Made by a program: the position numbers and the translations under genes. A DNA stretch of 64,000 bases from Ramazzottius varieornatus (Eukaryota; Tardigrada; Eutardigrada; Parachela; Ramazzottiidae), in contig BDGG01000004.1 in NCBI GenBank assembly GCA_001949185.1, forward strand, positions 3,753,777 to 3,817,776. Reading direction: 5' to 3'. The number at the start of each line of letters is the position of its first letter. Position 1 is the stretch's first letter. Below, piece by piece: positions 23,139 through 33,806 of this stretch. The notes beneath the pieces were generated by a model. The model saw nothing but the letters and a program-made list of their open reading frames with translations. It ran no database searches and had not been told where the DNA came from.

Positions 23139-23838
23139 AAGAAGGTGGAGCTTTGGTCAGAGAGCAACCATTCCGTGAATGGCTGTAAGAAACTGGTTCT
23201 TGGCTGATGCGAAGAACTCAGAGTGGTTAAAGCAGGCTATTTTCGCCATTGAGACCTCTACAGAGTCTGAATCATTTAGCCCGAAGACAGGCTGCAGGAA
23301 GCGTTTCTATATGGTTCCCCGTAACTTACGGTCGGCTAGGATCTGCTTCAAGGCAAAAATTCCAAGCTCGTCCACCGACGAGCGAGCTGTTTTCATATAG
23401 AACTGTACGGTCATCTCGGCAATTTGAAAGCTTAGCGGAAACAGACCCGTTATGTGATACACCCCGTGGTCAGGCGACGTTCGCCTTACTCCCAGAAGTG
23501 ATTTGAGACAGCGGGTAAAAAAACAACAAAACGAACAAAGATTAACGACGTCACCAGTGAATGCTAAGATGACGTCAAAAATGCCCAACTATGCGTGGCC
23601 ATGTCTGCGACTGTGATTTGCGAAATCTGAACACTAACTACAACGGCTGACTGATCAAGTTAATTGACCACCAAGATGAACCGATCAACTGGATCAATCA
23701 GCCATTGTGGTTAGTGTTGAGATTTAGCCAATCAGAGCAGCGGAAACTGAAGATTTCCGCTATAGTCGGACACCTTGACGTCACCCCGTGGACGTCACTA
23801 GCCCCGCCTTCACACAATGTCCAACGCGGAAGAACTAA
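23139..23838. other. Region between the LINE fragment and the MITE
   Basis: No gene is recognised. Small open frames (23179-23400 +, 23588-23307 -) lack features. TGACGTCA occurs near 23573 and TGACGTCACC near 23778. The stretch near 23650-23710 is rich in short inverted words (GATCAAGTTAATTGACC, GATCAACTGGATCAATC), which may be another small repeat. Confidence 0.3.
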
Positions 23839-24343
23839 GGTTGTGCATTCCAGACCATACCCTTTTGGAATGGAAAATAGGAAAGGAATTCCTAGTATTC
23901 CCATACTCCTATTTTCCTTTCTCCAAAATTCTCCGATGGAAACTTGGATTACCAAAACACTGTGAAAACGTATGTTTTTGCGGGGGGATATCGATCAAGA
24001 TGTGCACTTTCTACACGAATAAGGCTTGTACCATGCGGACGGATGCCTTTCTGGTCTAAAGTATCCCTGCCAACCCTCAGATATCACAGCCACGTCGAAA
24101 AAGCTGACCGTGCATTCCATAAAACCTACTATTTTTGTGAGTTCGAGAGACCTTTGATTAAGTGATTCGTTAATAAATCTGAAAATCAGCGGAATTCTTC
24201 ATGGAATTCCTTCTAGTTTTCCAGATTTCACCTGTTTTCCAAAATAGGAATTCCACCGTTCCAAATCCTCACCCGTTGGAACGGAGAGGAATTCCTGGAA
24301 AGGAGCCGAATATGGAAAGGAATGGAATTTGGAATGCACAACC
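23839..24343. mobile_element. 505-bp MITE, PIF/Harbinger-like
   Basis: The ends are inverted repeats: GGTTGTGCATTCCA at 23839 and its complement TGGAATGCACAACC finishing at 24343. Both sides are flanked by TAA (23836-23838 and 24344-24346), the three-base TWA duplication typical of PIF/Harbinger elements, which often start with GG. The interior is rich in GGAATTCC-type words in both orientations and has no transposase. It is therefore a non-autonomous miniature element. Confidence 0.7.
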
Positions 24344-24346
24344 TAA

Positions 24347-24778
24347 GGAAGAACAATCAACCGGATACCCGTTGCCTTTGCAAACGATCGGTCTTTTGAA
24401 TCTGAAGCAGTTTAGATCCGGAAGTCCGGGTTCCGAAACTGCCTACAACAAGAGCCCAAGAGTCAAGACGTCCTCCGTTTTCTCGAACGTTGAGGAATTC
24501 CCTAAAACTGCAGAATATGATGCAAACCTACAACACTGCCCCTCCAAGTGAGGATCGGCCGTTTGCCATCTGGTCCTTCAGGTTGACACAGTGAGCGGAA
24601 GTACCTCAAGTTCTAAAAGAAGTGTCCCGTGTTCCGTCACAAAATGTATTAGTCCGGTAAGAAACCAAGAAATAAAGCAGCATTATCTCGATGCAAGAAT
24701 AAGAAAATGGCTTTTCACAAAAAAACACCGTTAGTTCGAGTTTTCAAAACAGCCCAAATGATCGATTTTTACTGCCGT
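24347..24778. other. Region downstream of eEF1G
   Basis: Includes the probable 3' UTR of the minus-strand eEF1G gene. No other feature is recognised. Confidence 0.4.
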
Positions 24779-27119
24779 TTATTTGAAGATCTTGCCTTGG
24801 TTGAACTTCTTTCCGTCAAAGTCTCCTTCCCACGCCCAGTACTCGTTGACCATCTTCTTTGTCTTCTCATCTTTAGCGTCCAGCTTCTTCCAGTTGTATG
24901 ACTCGTAGTCCACTTGCCAGTTCGGACTCAGCTAAAACAACATTGGAGCTGTAAAGTAAGGAACCCCTGCTACAATAAAAAAGTTCAAAAGGTACTTGCA
25001 TTGAAAGCAAGATCGTGTCCACGCCATATCCAAACTCCAGAAATGGTGCTGTTGTTATCCGTACCGAACAAGATCTGGCTACCAAAAGCTTGCTTGGCCA
25101 TCTTCTCCAAACGCTGGAAGAAACCTGCAACAGAACTCTCTGTCAGACAAAGTACTCCCTCGTGTACAGATTCGAACAACGAAAACCTACCAGTGATCAA
25201 GTTGCAGCTCATGAAAACTTGCTTCAGCTCCTCGGGATACTTGTACTCGCAGTACCAGATGGAATAGTTTTCGGGATCGAAATTATCCCAGAAGTACGGG
25301 ATGGCTTTCGATATGGTATCTTCGTTGGAGTACACGCGTTTCCAGTCGTCCATCTTGAACGTTCTGACAAAAATGCCAGATAATTCCATCTCGGTAAATA
25401 ATCACAAGAAAAGCCGCAGTACTATATGGACCAGTATTCAGCTTACCCAGGAGGCAACGCTTGGAACGGATCTTTCTCCTTGGGCTCAGCAGCCATAGCT
25501 TCGTCAGCTAAGTCTGGCTGATCGTCATCTTCTTCTTCCTTCGCGGGTTTCTTCTTCTCTTCCTTCTTGGGCTTCTCTTCGGTCTTGGGCTTCTCTTCAG
25601 TCTTGGGTTTCTCTTCCTTAGGAGCCTTTTCCTTCTTCTCTTTCTTGGCTCCTTCATGGGCCTTTCCTCCAGTTTGGTCACCTGCGCCACCCTTGGCTCC
25701 GCCAGCGGACTTGAACTTTGCATCCTTCACAACGGCTTTGAAGTGTTCCTGTCTCGCTAAGGTCTGGAACCACTTTCGAACGTTGGGAATTTGGTAGCTG
25801 TCATCAATAACCTGCAAAGAGGAACAAAATAACGGTCTGAAAGGACAACTATGACCGACGACAAGTAACCTATCAGCATAATACTTACACACTAATTTAC
25901 ATAATAATTTACATACATCAGTAACTCCAGTCAGAAGATCGGCGAAGACACTAATATCAGCTAGCGTAATTCCATCGCCAACGAGGTTCTTGTGCTGACC
26001 AAGGTGGTTGTTAAGTTGAGTCAGGGCCTGCTTTAGTTCTTCTGTAGCAACGTTCTGGTCCTGCAATAGTGCATGAAGATCAGTACACGAGCAGCGCTAA
26101 AATGACGGAGAAGCAGAGCGCATGGAGAAGTGAGGCGTACCACATTGGGGACGGGATGGCCTTGAGCCAGGAGATGCAGAGCCACTACGGAAGGCACGAT
26201 AAACTGCTGCGACCAGTTCGTCCACTGAAGGATCTCAGCCTGCTTCTCCGATGTTTCGCCGCGGAGTTGATTGGAAGCCACTACAACGCAGAGGTCAATA
26301 AAAAACGCGCAAACTGATTTCGCAGAACGAGGAAGCAACTTACCGTAATGAGCGATGGCATTTGCGTCAGTCAAGCGTGTCTTTCCATCGTCAGCTTCGA
26401 AAGCCGGTACCTACAACAGACAGAAAGATGCACAATATTCCGACGTGTGATTACTGCCAAATGTCCGATCTTCCTCCAGCGGAAGTCGCGCATAGGGGTG
26501 AAAACGGACGGATGTCTAACACGCATAGAACTGGTAAAAGCTAGCTGTTCTTCCACTTGGTATCGTCAATATCACCAATGATTTGACTCGGATGGTGAAA
26601 TTAGCTTCAATTTGCCTCTTTTTGTTACCGCAACAGATCAATAAAAACCTGTCGGGTCTTTGATACGAGGGTTCACCTAGCTTTCGCATTACATGAACTC
26701 GTAGCCTGACTATCAAACTCCTGTATCCATTTCGCGGTCTCCAGCCGTGAAGGTGCTTCGGAGTTCCGGTCAGATAGTCGAGATTTAGCTGGCTAAGCTG
26801 GTGTAATCAACAAGTCAACGCACCTCGCCAGAAGGAAACTTCTTCGTAAAGTCAGCATTCTTGTTAGTCTCTCCATAAACAAATTCCGGAGCATCCGACA
26901 CGACTTTGATCTTCGCACCAGTGAAGTGAGCAGCGATAAGCACTTTCTGGGTCCTGAAGTTGTCGGGATATGTGTACAGCGTCTGCAAAAGCAAGACAGA
27001 CCATTAGCGATTCCTATCTAGAATACTCGACGTGGCTGCTAGAATGTCACCCAGCCTTCACCCGGCACGTAGCCTAGTGTCTATAAACGGTCAGGGATAC
27101 TTACTCCAGAGACAACCAT
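24779..27119 (-). CDS. EEF1G: Elongation factor 1-gamma
   Basis: The gamma subunit of the eEF1B exchange complex that recharges eEF1A with GTP. A five-codon first exon (MVVSG at 27119) is followed by the GST-like N-terminal domain: [56 protein letters not shown] and [18 protein letters not shown] linker of repeated Lys/Glu/Pro units ([20 protein letters not shown]) precedes the conserved eEF1G domain: [35 protein letters not shown] and [13 protein letters not shown]. It ends [13 protein letters not shown] with TAA at 24781-24779. Six or more short introns interrupt it. Domain order and motif spacing fit the family well. It is divergent from IMP3 with about 1.1 kb between starts. Confidence 0.95.
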
Positions 27120-28211
27120 GTTTCAGCCGGAGTTGAACAGATGTCTAACACGAAGACTGGCAAGAAGAAAGACTGACAAAGGTACTACGACTGGCGAGAG
27201 AACCTTCTTGAAGTTGAACTTGATCAACTTGCGATTAGAATTTAGAGAGAAGTTTTTCTTCCGTGCAGAAAACTAGGAAAATTCTGGTGTCGTCAGCCGC
27301 CCCGGGGGAAATAACCGACCGCGATGGTCGGATTGGCCCGTGAAGCGCGTACCGGCGGTTCCGTATACACATTTTTAACCCGAAATTAACTGACCAGTTC
27401 GCTTGAGGGAACCGCACTACGGTGTCACAGACCATAACCTAGAGCACTGGGCCGCAGGTCCAAAAGTACGATGCAACTGTACTGCGCACATTACCAGGGC
27501 GCTGTACGCCGCGCTATGCTGCACAACTTTCATGCCCAGTGGCTTAGCAGCTGTGCTGCGGGTGCACGTTGACCTGGTGCGACTGCGGAACGCCGATGTA
27601 TTGACGTGATGTGTGATTTAGTCAGCGAAATCGGTAGTCAACCTGAAGAACGTTGCCCTAAAGTACGGCAAAGCTGAGACGGCTGACATTCGAATGCCTA
27701 AAAACTGTAATTTTTGTCAGGTTTCGGTAGGTGCATCTGCGCGGTAATCTATGGCTTTCTGCTGTATGCTGTGCTGTGCTGCACAAATTTCGTCAGTTCA
27801 CGCGCCGTAGCTGTGCTGCAGCACAGCACAGCTACGGTACAGTGCAGCGCATGCGGCCAGATTCCGTGCTCTACATGGCATAACCCGGGCAGGCGAGCCC
27901 GGCGCGCCGGATGTTACGCAACTGATTCTAAAAGTCAAAGTTTGGTGTTTCTGTTGAATTTGTTCCTCGGATTTCCTTCATGCTCTGACAGCCAGGAATC
28001 TCTGTTTCTTTTCCAGGACCTCTCGGACTTGACCATTGGGGCATTTCTGGACGATACTGAGTCTTGCTTCGCGGATCTTCGAGTGTGACGGAGCGTTCTA
28101 GCCCCACGACGTTTTCTGATTTCGGACAAGTTCGGCTTCCGGTGCGGGTACCTACCACGCGCGTATCACCTGCCTTTCCTACCAGCCCTTGGACAGTCGG
28201 AACTTATAGCC
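27120..28211. promoter_or_regulatory. Divergent intergenic region of eEF1G and IMP3
   Basis: About 1.1 kb separating two divergent start codons; both promoters should be here. It also contains repeat copy A (27440-27872). The 5' UTR of IMP3 is probably at the right end, but I see no clear TATA box. Confidence 0.4.
27440..27872 (+). repeat. Dispersed ~0.4-kb repeat, copy A
   Basis: Begins TAGAGCACTGGGCCGCAGGT and ends GCCAGATTCCGTGCTCTA. It is highly similar, in the same orientation, to 52968-53358. The central segment (CCTAAAGTACGGCAAAGCTG onward) is nearly identical in both. Relative to copy B it has about 40 extra bases near 27780-27840 that form a GC-rich palindrome (CGTAGCTGTGCTG with its complement). 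No terminal inverted repeats or transposase were found, so its class is unknown. Confidence 0.85.
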
Positions 28212-29389
28212 ATGGTGCGGAAACTGAAGTATCATGAGGAGAAGCTGCTGAAGAAAGTGAGTTTCGTGTCGTGGGAGGTGGACAACAACTTACATGAAGT
28301 CAAGATTCTACGTAAATACCATATCCAGCGCAGAGAAGACTACACCAAGTAAACAACCAAGTCTTTAGATGTCTCGACACACAACGAGAATATACAAAAG
28401 AATAAGCAGCTACGGAGAGTTTTCACATAACCAGTTGTGTTTTCAGATACAACAAACTGGCGCGCGAAATTCGGGACATCGCAAATAGTATCAAAGATCT
28501 CGATGCAAAAGATGTTTACAGGATAGAAGCGACGTCCCGCCTCCTAGAAAAACTGTTAGTAAATCTTTTCTCAGATGTATATACAATATAGCACCATTCC
28601 CGAAATCCGTAGGAATAATCTTCTGTGGTGCTGTGCGCGAGCTTGATGTTTTTTACCGGGACTTCCTACTGTAATTGTTTTCTTCCAGGCACTCCATGGG
28701 GCTCATTCCGACTAGAGAAAATTTGGAACTATGCAGTAAAGTCAATGCTTCCTCTTTCTGCAGGTAAGTTTCTTGCTTGCAAGCAGGAAAGCACGATGAC
28801 ATCGTTGTAAGGCGGATGCTTGATACTGATTACTTTCTTCGTAATAGGCGACGCTTACCGGTGGTTATGGTGAGAAATCACATGGCGGAAAATATTGCTG
28901 CTGCCGTGCGGTTTGTCGAACAAGGCCGTAAGTACTCCGGGAGCGCGTGATTCGGAGAATTACTGAAGTTTTCTAATCCTTTGCTGCCAATTGGACGACT
29001 TGCTATGCTATGCTTTGCCTAGATGTTCGTGTCGGACCGGATGTCATAATGGATCCTGCCTTCCTGGTGTCAAGGTAAGTACTATACCGCATCTCATATT
29101 GACGTTGGTACGGAGAGGCTGACATGATAAATTTTTAGAACGATGGAAGACTTCGTTACCTGGGTCAACACAAGTACGATCAAGAAGAAAGTGCTGGAAT
29201 ACAACGATATGGTAAGGAAAACGCGACTTGCATTTCTTTCACTCGTATTTATCGTAACGTTTATGACTCTCAACGACCTCTTCGGGATCTAGTTTATTGC
29301 GTGAATACCTCCGTATTTTCTGCCAGCTTTGCCTCATACCGGATACTATATAATGTTCTTTGCAGCGGGATGACTTCGACATGTCATAG
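28212..29389 (+). CDS. IMP3: U3 snoRNP protein IMP3
   Basis: A component of the U3 snoRNP/SSU processome that stabilises U3-pre-rRNA pairing in the nucleolus. It starts [18 protein letters not shown], followed by [20 protein letters not shown]. Later exons give [20 protein letters not shown] (with initial H-S-M), [35 protein letters not shown] and [20 protein letters not shown]. The end is NDMRDDFDMS with TAG at 29387-29389. The S4-like RNA-binding core lies in the RRRLP...VRVGPDV part. Every splice junction keeps frame (first donor at 28349, acceptor at 28445-28446). The match to the family is close along the full length of about 180 residues. Confidence 0.95.
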
Positions 29390-29931
29390 TTCGCGGTCCG
29401 GAGGAGAACTCGCACATCTCGCTTGGTTTTCACAGACTTAATACATACTCGGTATTCTCGCAAAGAGTTTACTCCGTCTGATTTGAGTACCATTTCAAAT
29501 ATACTTGTTTTGCATCTTGTTACGAATATATTTGCCGTTGTTGGCATCAGTGTCTTTCAGAGCACACTGTCGCCTGTCGGTGCAGAAAGCTGAAGATACT
29601 GTAGGTGTACTGTATACTATAAACGCAGAACTCAGAAACACGAGATATCGTCGGACGTGACGGAAAGAATTTTAAATAACAAAAGCGATACACACTGACG
29701 GAAAATCAAAAGTGTAGCTACTGTATCATACACGTTGCTGTGTAATTTCATTGAAAAATTACAAACTGAAAAAGTCGCAGTTTCCACGAATCACACGTAA
29801 TCACAGCTCTTCGGTACTACTCAACGACCAAAAGACCGCGAAGCCATTTTTCGTCGGAGTAGTATTATCACGAATTAGGTTTTTGGTCGGAGGGATAAAA
29901 CTGGCATGCTCGCATCGGAAAGCGGAATGGT
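29390..29931. other. Gap between convergent IMP3 and cyclin E
   Basis: About 540 bp holding the two 3' UTRs. A minus-strand frame of 102 codons (29547-29239) overlaps the last IMP3 intron and exon and looks like a shadow. No other feature is seen. Confidence 0.4.
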
Positions 29932-32374
29932 TTACGAAGTGCTGTAGGATTTACGTTTATCGTACTGACCAGCCTGGATGAACCTCTGCTGGCTGTCGGG
30001 AGGAGTGAAGAACAAGCTGTTGGTCGCAACATGGCTCTGCGGAGTACGCTGGGGCGTCGTCGTGGACTTTTGGTCTGGCGGAGGCATGTCTTCACCGTAC
30101 ATCGTCACTTCGGCCAGATCCACCAGAATGTTCTCTTCCGTAATGCTGTGGTCTTCTTCTAGCCGACTTCTTTTCTGCTCCATAATTTCCATCTGCAATA
30201 CCACAAATTAGAAGTGTGTTCCTCTGATTTTTCACAATCGCCAAAAGCCTTCACAGAAAGCACGTTTTCAGCTCGGCAAACAAGTTCGAGAAGACTGTTC
30301 ACCCAAGTGGCGCACGTATTCAGTATTATAGCCGAAAGGGTGCGCTACTTGGGAAAACGATCTTGTCGGGTTTGCTCATCGACCACCCAGTTATAAAGAC
30401 GTAAAAAAGAAGTTCTTCCAACCGATTTTCTCACTTTTCCTCCTCCCAGCTATTGGTCTGAGCTTCATAAAAGATAACTTACGAATGTGTCGAGCTCGAA
30501 GTCATGGCTTTGAAGATGGGGCCACATGACCTGGTGCATCTTTGCAGGACAGGACAAACGCACAGGACCCATACGTTCTTCCGCGTCGGCAAACGGACGC
30601 ATCCATCGCAAGCAGCTCACGATGGAGCTAATTTGAAAGTTTTTCGTGTCTGCAAATAGCGATTTGCAGTTTCAAAATACTAGAAGTTTCACTAACCAGT
30701 CTAATCGTATGTGAACCGTCGCTACTAACTCATTGTTCTCTTACCGATCAGCACGTTGATGATTTCTCTGCCGCCTTCTGTGAGGTAGATTGCTGCGCCA
30801 GCGATCTGCCGATATGTGAAGTTGAGAGAATCCGCGTCCAACATGGCAAGGTCCACGAGCTACAAAAATTCAGTACCAACTGAATTCTTGAAGCCAAAGT
30901 ATCACGAAAATATCTGGAAAAGAATGCAATTGTGGCTTACTCGGCAAATCTTTGAGTACAGTTCGAGAGGTAACTGGTTCTCCTGAGAAATCTTGGTGTT
31001 TTCTGTCCGTTTGGTACTGCGTGCTTCTGTTCCCGTAATTCCAGCGTCTTGAAGATAAGATGCCACACATTCGCCCGGAGTAACTGGCATGAAGGCCGTG
31101 CCCAAAACCTACACAACACGACGCATCCCATGACATGTCACAAGACTTTTGCAATTAATTCTCCAATGAAGATAAGGAAGAACGTACAGCAAAAATGAGT
31201 TTCTCCATGCTTTTGATCTCTTCTTTACTGTGAGCGTCATCGGTCACGTACGCAAGCTCCGAAAGTTTGGGCGGGAAGATTTCCTGCAAAAGTACACTGA
31301 AGGCATTCTAGATTACAGAATCAGGAGCAAACTTGAAACACAAAAGCGATAGGTGCGTTTGTTGGTCGTTTTATCTCCTCAAGGTAAACAGTGCTAACTT
31401 TTGAAAAACTTCTTCGGTAGCTACCCACACTCACCTCAATCTTTGCAGCAATACTCAACGCAGCGACTCCCAGTAACTGCAGAAGGGTTTTGGGCAAGTT
31501 CTCCGTCAATGTGAGGAACCGATCGATGTAGTCCAGTGTCATGTGGTAGGTCTTACGCTGCAGGTAATGAGCCTTACAAACCTGAAAAGAAACATAATCC
31601 GAGATTAAAACGCGGATTACTTTTAAAACGTGAAAGCATGCTGACTTACCTCCATCAGCCACTCGAGAAGGATACTTCGCATGTCAGCCTCCAGTTCAGG
31701 GTGATGGTCGAAGTACGAGTGGGACTTTTGGTACCCAGGCCAGTTCTCCTTGTCTTCGAACACGCGTTCTGGATGATGATGTTCCTGTTCGTCCGGGTCA
31801 GCAGCGTAGCATCGACGAATCTTGAATTCCGCATTATGCGTTACGGACTTCCCTTCGCAACTAAAAAAGAAAAGGCTCGTAATATACAAAAAATCTGTAA
31901 GTCCCGGAAGAGAATTTTGAAGAGGATTTACTGGTAGTCGTCATCCAGAACCTTGATGATGCTTTGGCCCACGACGTAGTTATCCTTCTTCTTGCTGTTG
32001 GTTGAAGCAGGCTGTAAGGCTCTACAGGTTGGTTTCGTAGCGGACGTAGAGGCGGTTGTGGCATTTTGACTGTTGCTTCTCTCTTTCTCCTGGCGACTGT
32101 GAACGGACATCTTCTCCAGATCCTTGAGGATGGGACTGTCTCTTTCGAGTTCTTCAGTAGCAATGAGGAAGGCGGGTAAGCCTGGGCTGTGCAGCTGCAT
32201 GTAAGGAGAACCATCGGAGATGAACGTGTCCAGGCCACTATCTCGATCTGGCTCGCTGTCTTCAATAGAAAGGTTCAACCAGGAGTCTCCGCGGCGCTTA
32301 CGCGGGGAAGAAGCGGGTGAGGCAGAGTAGGAAGGAGACACACCGCGTTTCATAGCCTGATGACGCCGCTCCAT
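29932..32374 (-). CDS. CCNE: Cyclin E
   Basis: A G1/S cyclin that activates CDK2. Exon 1 (from 32374, MERRHQAMKRGVSPSYS) is a Ser/Pro-rich basic N-terminus with a bipartite-looking nuclear signal (SPRKRRGDSW). The cyclin box begins MRSILLEWLMEVCKAHYLQ and continues TYHMTLDYIDRFLTLTENLP, TLLQLLGVAALSIAAKIE, EIFPPKLSELAYVTDDAHS and KEEIKSMEKLIFAVLGTAFM. The EEI(Y/F)PPK...YVTD stretch points to cyclin E rather than A or B. The second cyclin fold follows (LDADSLNFTYRQIAGAAIYL). The tail contains FFTPPDSQQRF, which has the TPPxS form of the Fbw7 phosphodegron. TAA lies at 29934-29932. A splice acceptor directly before the ATG suggests a 5' UTR intron. One intron carries hairpin repeat H1. Confidence 0.9.
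30272..30377. repeat. Palindromic hairpin repeat H1 (in a cyclin E intron)
   Basis: CTCGGCAAACAAGTTCGAGA at the left and a near-complement ending GGGTTTGCTC at the right. The core is CCAAGTGGCGCACG facing GTGCGCTACTTGGG. It is about 106 bp long and lies inside the cyclin E intron between the exons near 30204 and 30485. Confidence 0.85.
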
Positions 32375-33806
32375 AGGCTGTAAAAAAGAGGATCGTTACT
32401 TAACTTGCATGGCCGTTCATCGAACATCGTATAAAGGTGAAATAAAACCGTGACGAAAATAAACCCATCAAGTATTCAAGTTTATGAATCAAGACCTGGA
32501 GGAAACATCCAAACAGACACTTTGCTGCCTCCATCAAGTGTCGGCAACCATAGCTTCGCTATTCTTCCTTGCATGAAAGAAGAACAGCTCTAGAATAAGA
32601 GTTACTAAAGGCTGGAAGGTGCGTTGCAAAAGACTCAAATTGAAGCTCGAAATTTTCAACTTCAAAATTCCAACAGCTGCCAAAAGTCAACATCAAAAAA
32701 TCCAGCTTCCATGCGCCTTACGTCACGATCGAAACAGGAAAAAACACGGCAAGATGAAGTTTACACTGCGCTCTCGTGACGTACACCATCGTGAAACAAA
32801 CTTCACAGGGAGAGAATCAGTTGGTCGATGGGCGGATCCCGAGAGTTTAACTTCTGCACGATTAATCAACGACCAGTTAAAAACCAACGTTGAAGACATG
32901 GGCCAGGCTTTCCACTTACGTAAGAAGGGCGAGGCTACGTAGAAACCGTTACGAATTTGCGTTCCAACGTTTCGATGCCATCTTGTGTGAACGTTGCGAT
33001 TCCCGTGAAGGCAATCGGGCTGGAGCTTTAGTGCTGAAAAACTCGGGACGACATGGCAGAAGCTATCCGAGTGCTCCTCTTCCGATGCAGAGAGAAACGT
33101 TGGCAAAGAGTCGAGGGATCACTGAAAATAAGCGTTGCAGACTTGTTGCATATGGAACGAAGCAGAGAGAAGCTACATGAACGGTCAATCCAACGGCTGT
33201 AATGAAGGAGGACGGACCGTTGCAGATGGTGGAATGCAAGACTGGACAGCAACTGGTAGCCAACGGTCAGTCGATCCCTCGATTAAGGAATGGAATGAGC
33301 AGCTTGGGCACTAGGCCATGTCGTTTGCTAATCAAACGCTGTGCAAAAAAGTCGTTCCACATCATAAACTACGAGTACCATTTTCTAAGGATTTGCTTGC
33401 CTTACCTTTGCATCGATGCTTCAGGCTCCACGACGTCCAACTTTTCCTGGATTATGTGCAGAGAGCGATAACAATGCACGTCCTCGAATCCTTCATAATT
33501 AGCCGTCACGGAACACCATCCATTCAAACGGTGTGCGGCTGTCTCGTACTCTTCCACGGGGAATCGAGTCTGCTTGTACCAGCTGCAATCCGTTGCAGTC
33601 CAGCCTCGCTGTAGAACGAAAAGAAGCAAGAAGTTAGGAAGAGATAAAAGGGCTGAAATGAGCAGCCCGCTTGAATGTCCGATAGGTTGACCGTATCTAG
33701 AGTAGGAGGGCCGTGCTTGGGGGAAACCCGTTTTCACCCTGGGAGACCGCTTTATCGGCAAGGGGCTCTCTGTCCGTGCCCTGGGTGGAACGATAGAAAC
33801 TTTTCC
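32375..33806. other. Region upstream of cyclin E, no gene recognised
   Basis: It should contain the cyclin E promoter and 5' exon. A plus-strand frame at 32619-32942 (107 codons, Lys/Arg-rich) is featureless. A minus-strand frame at 33761-33402 (119 codons) has a hydrophobic stretch (LLISALLSLPNFLLLFVLQ) then several cysteines, so it could be an exon of a secreted or membrane protein. Without further exons I do not call it. Confidence 0.35.

Noticed and set aside
25508-25797. Plus- and minus-strand frames rich in Phe/Ser or Arg/Lys within eEF1G
   Set aside because: They are frame shadows of the Lys/Glu/Pro linker of eEF1G.
33402-33761. 119-codon minus-strand frame with a hydrophobic start and several cysteines, considered as a C-type lectin-like exon
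   Set aside because: Cysteine and tryptophan spacing does not fit the lectin fold well, and no partner exon was found.
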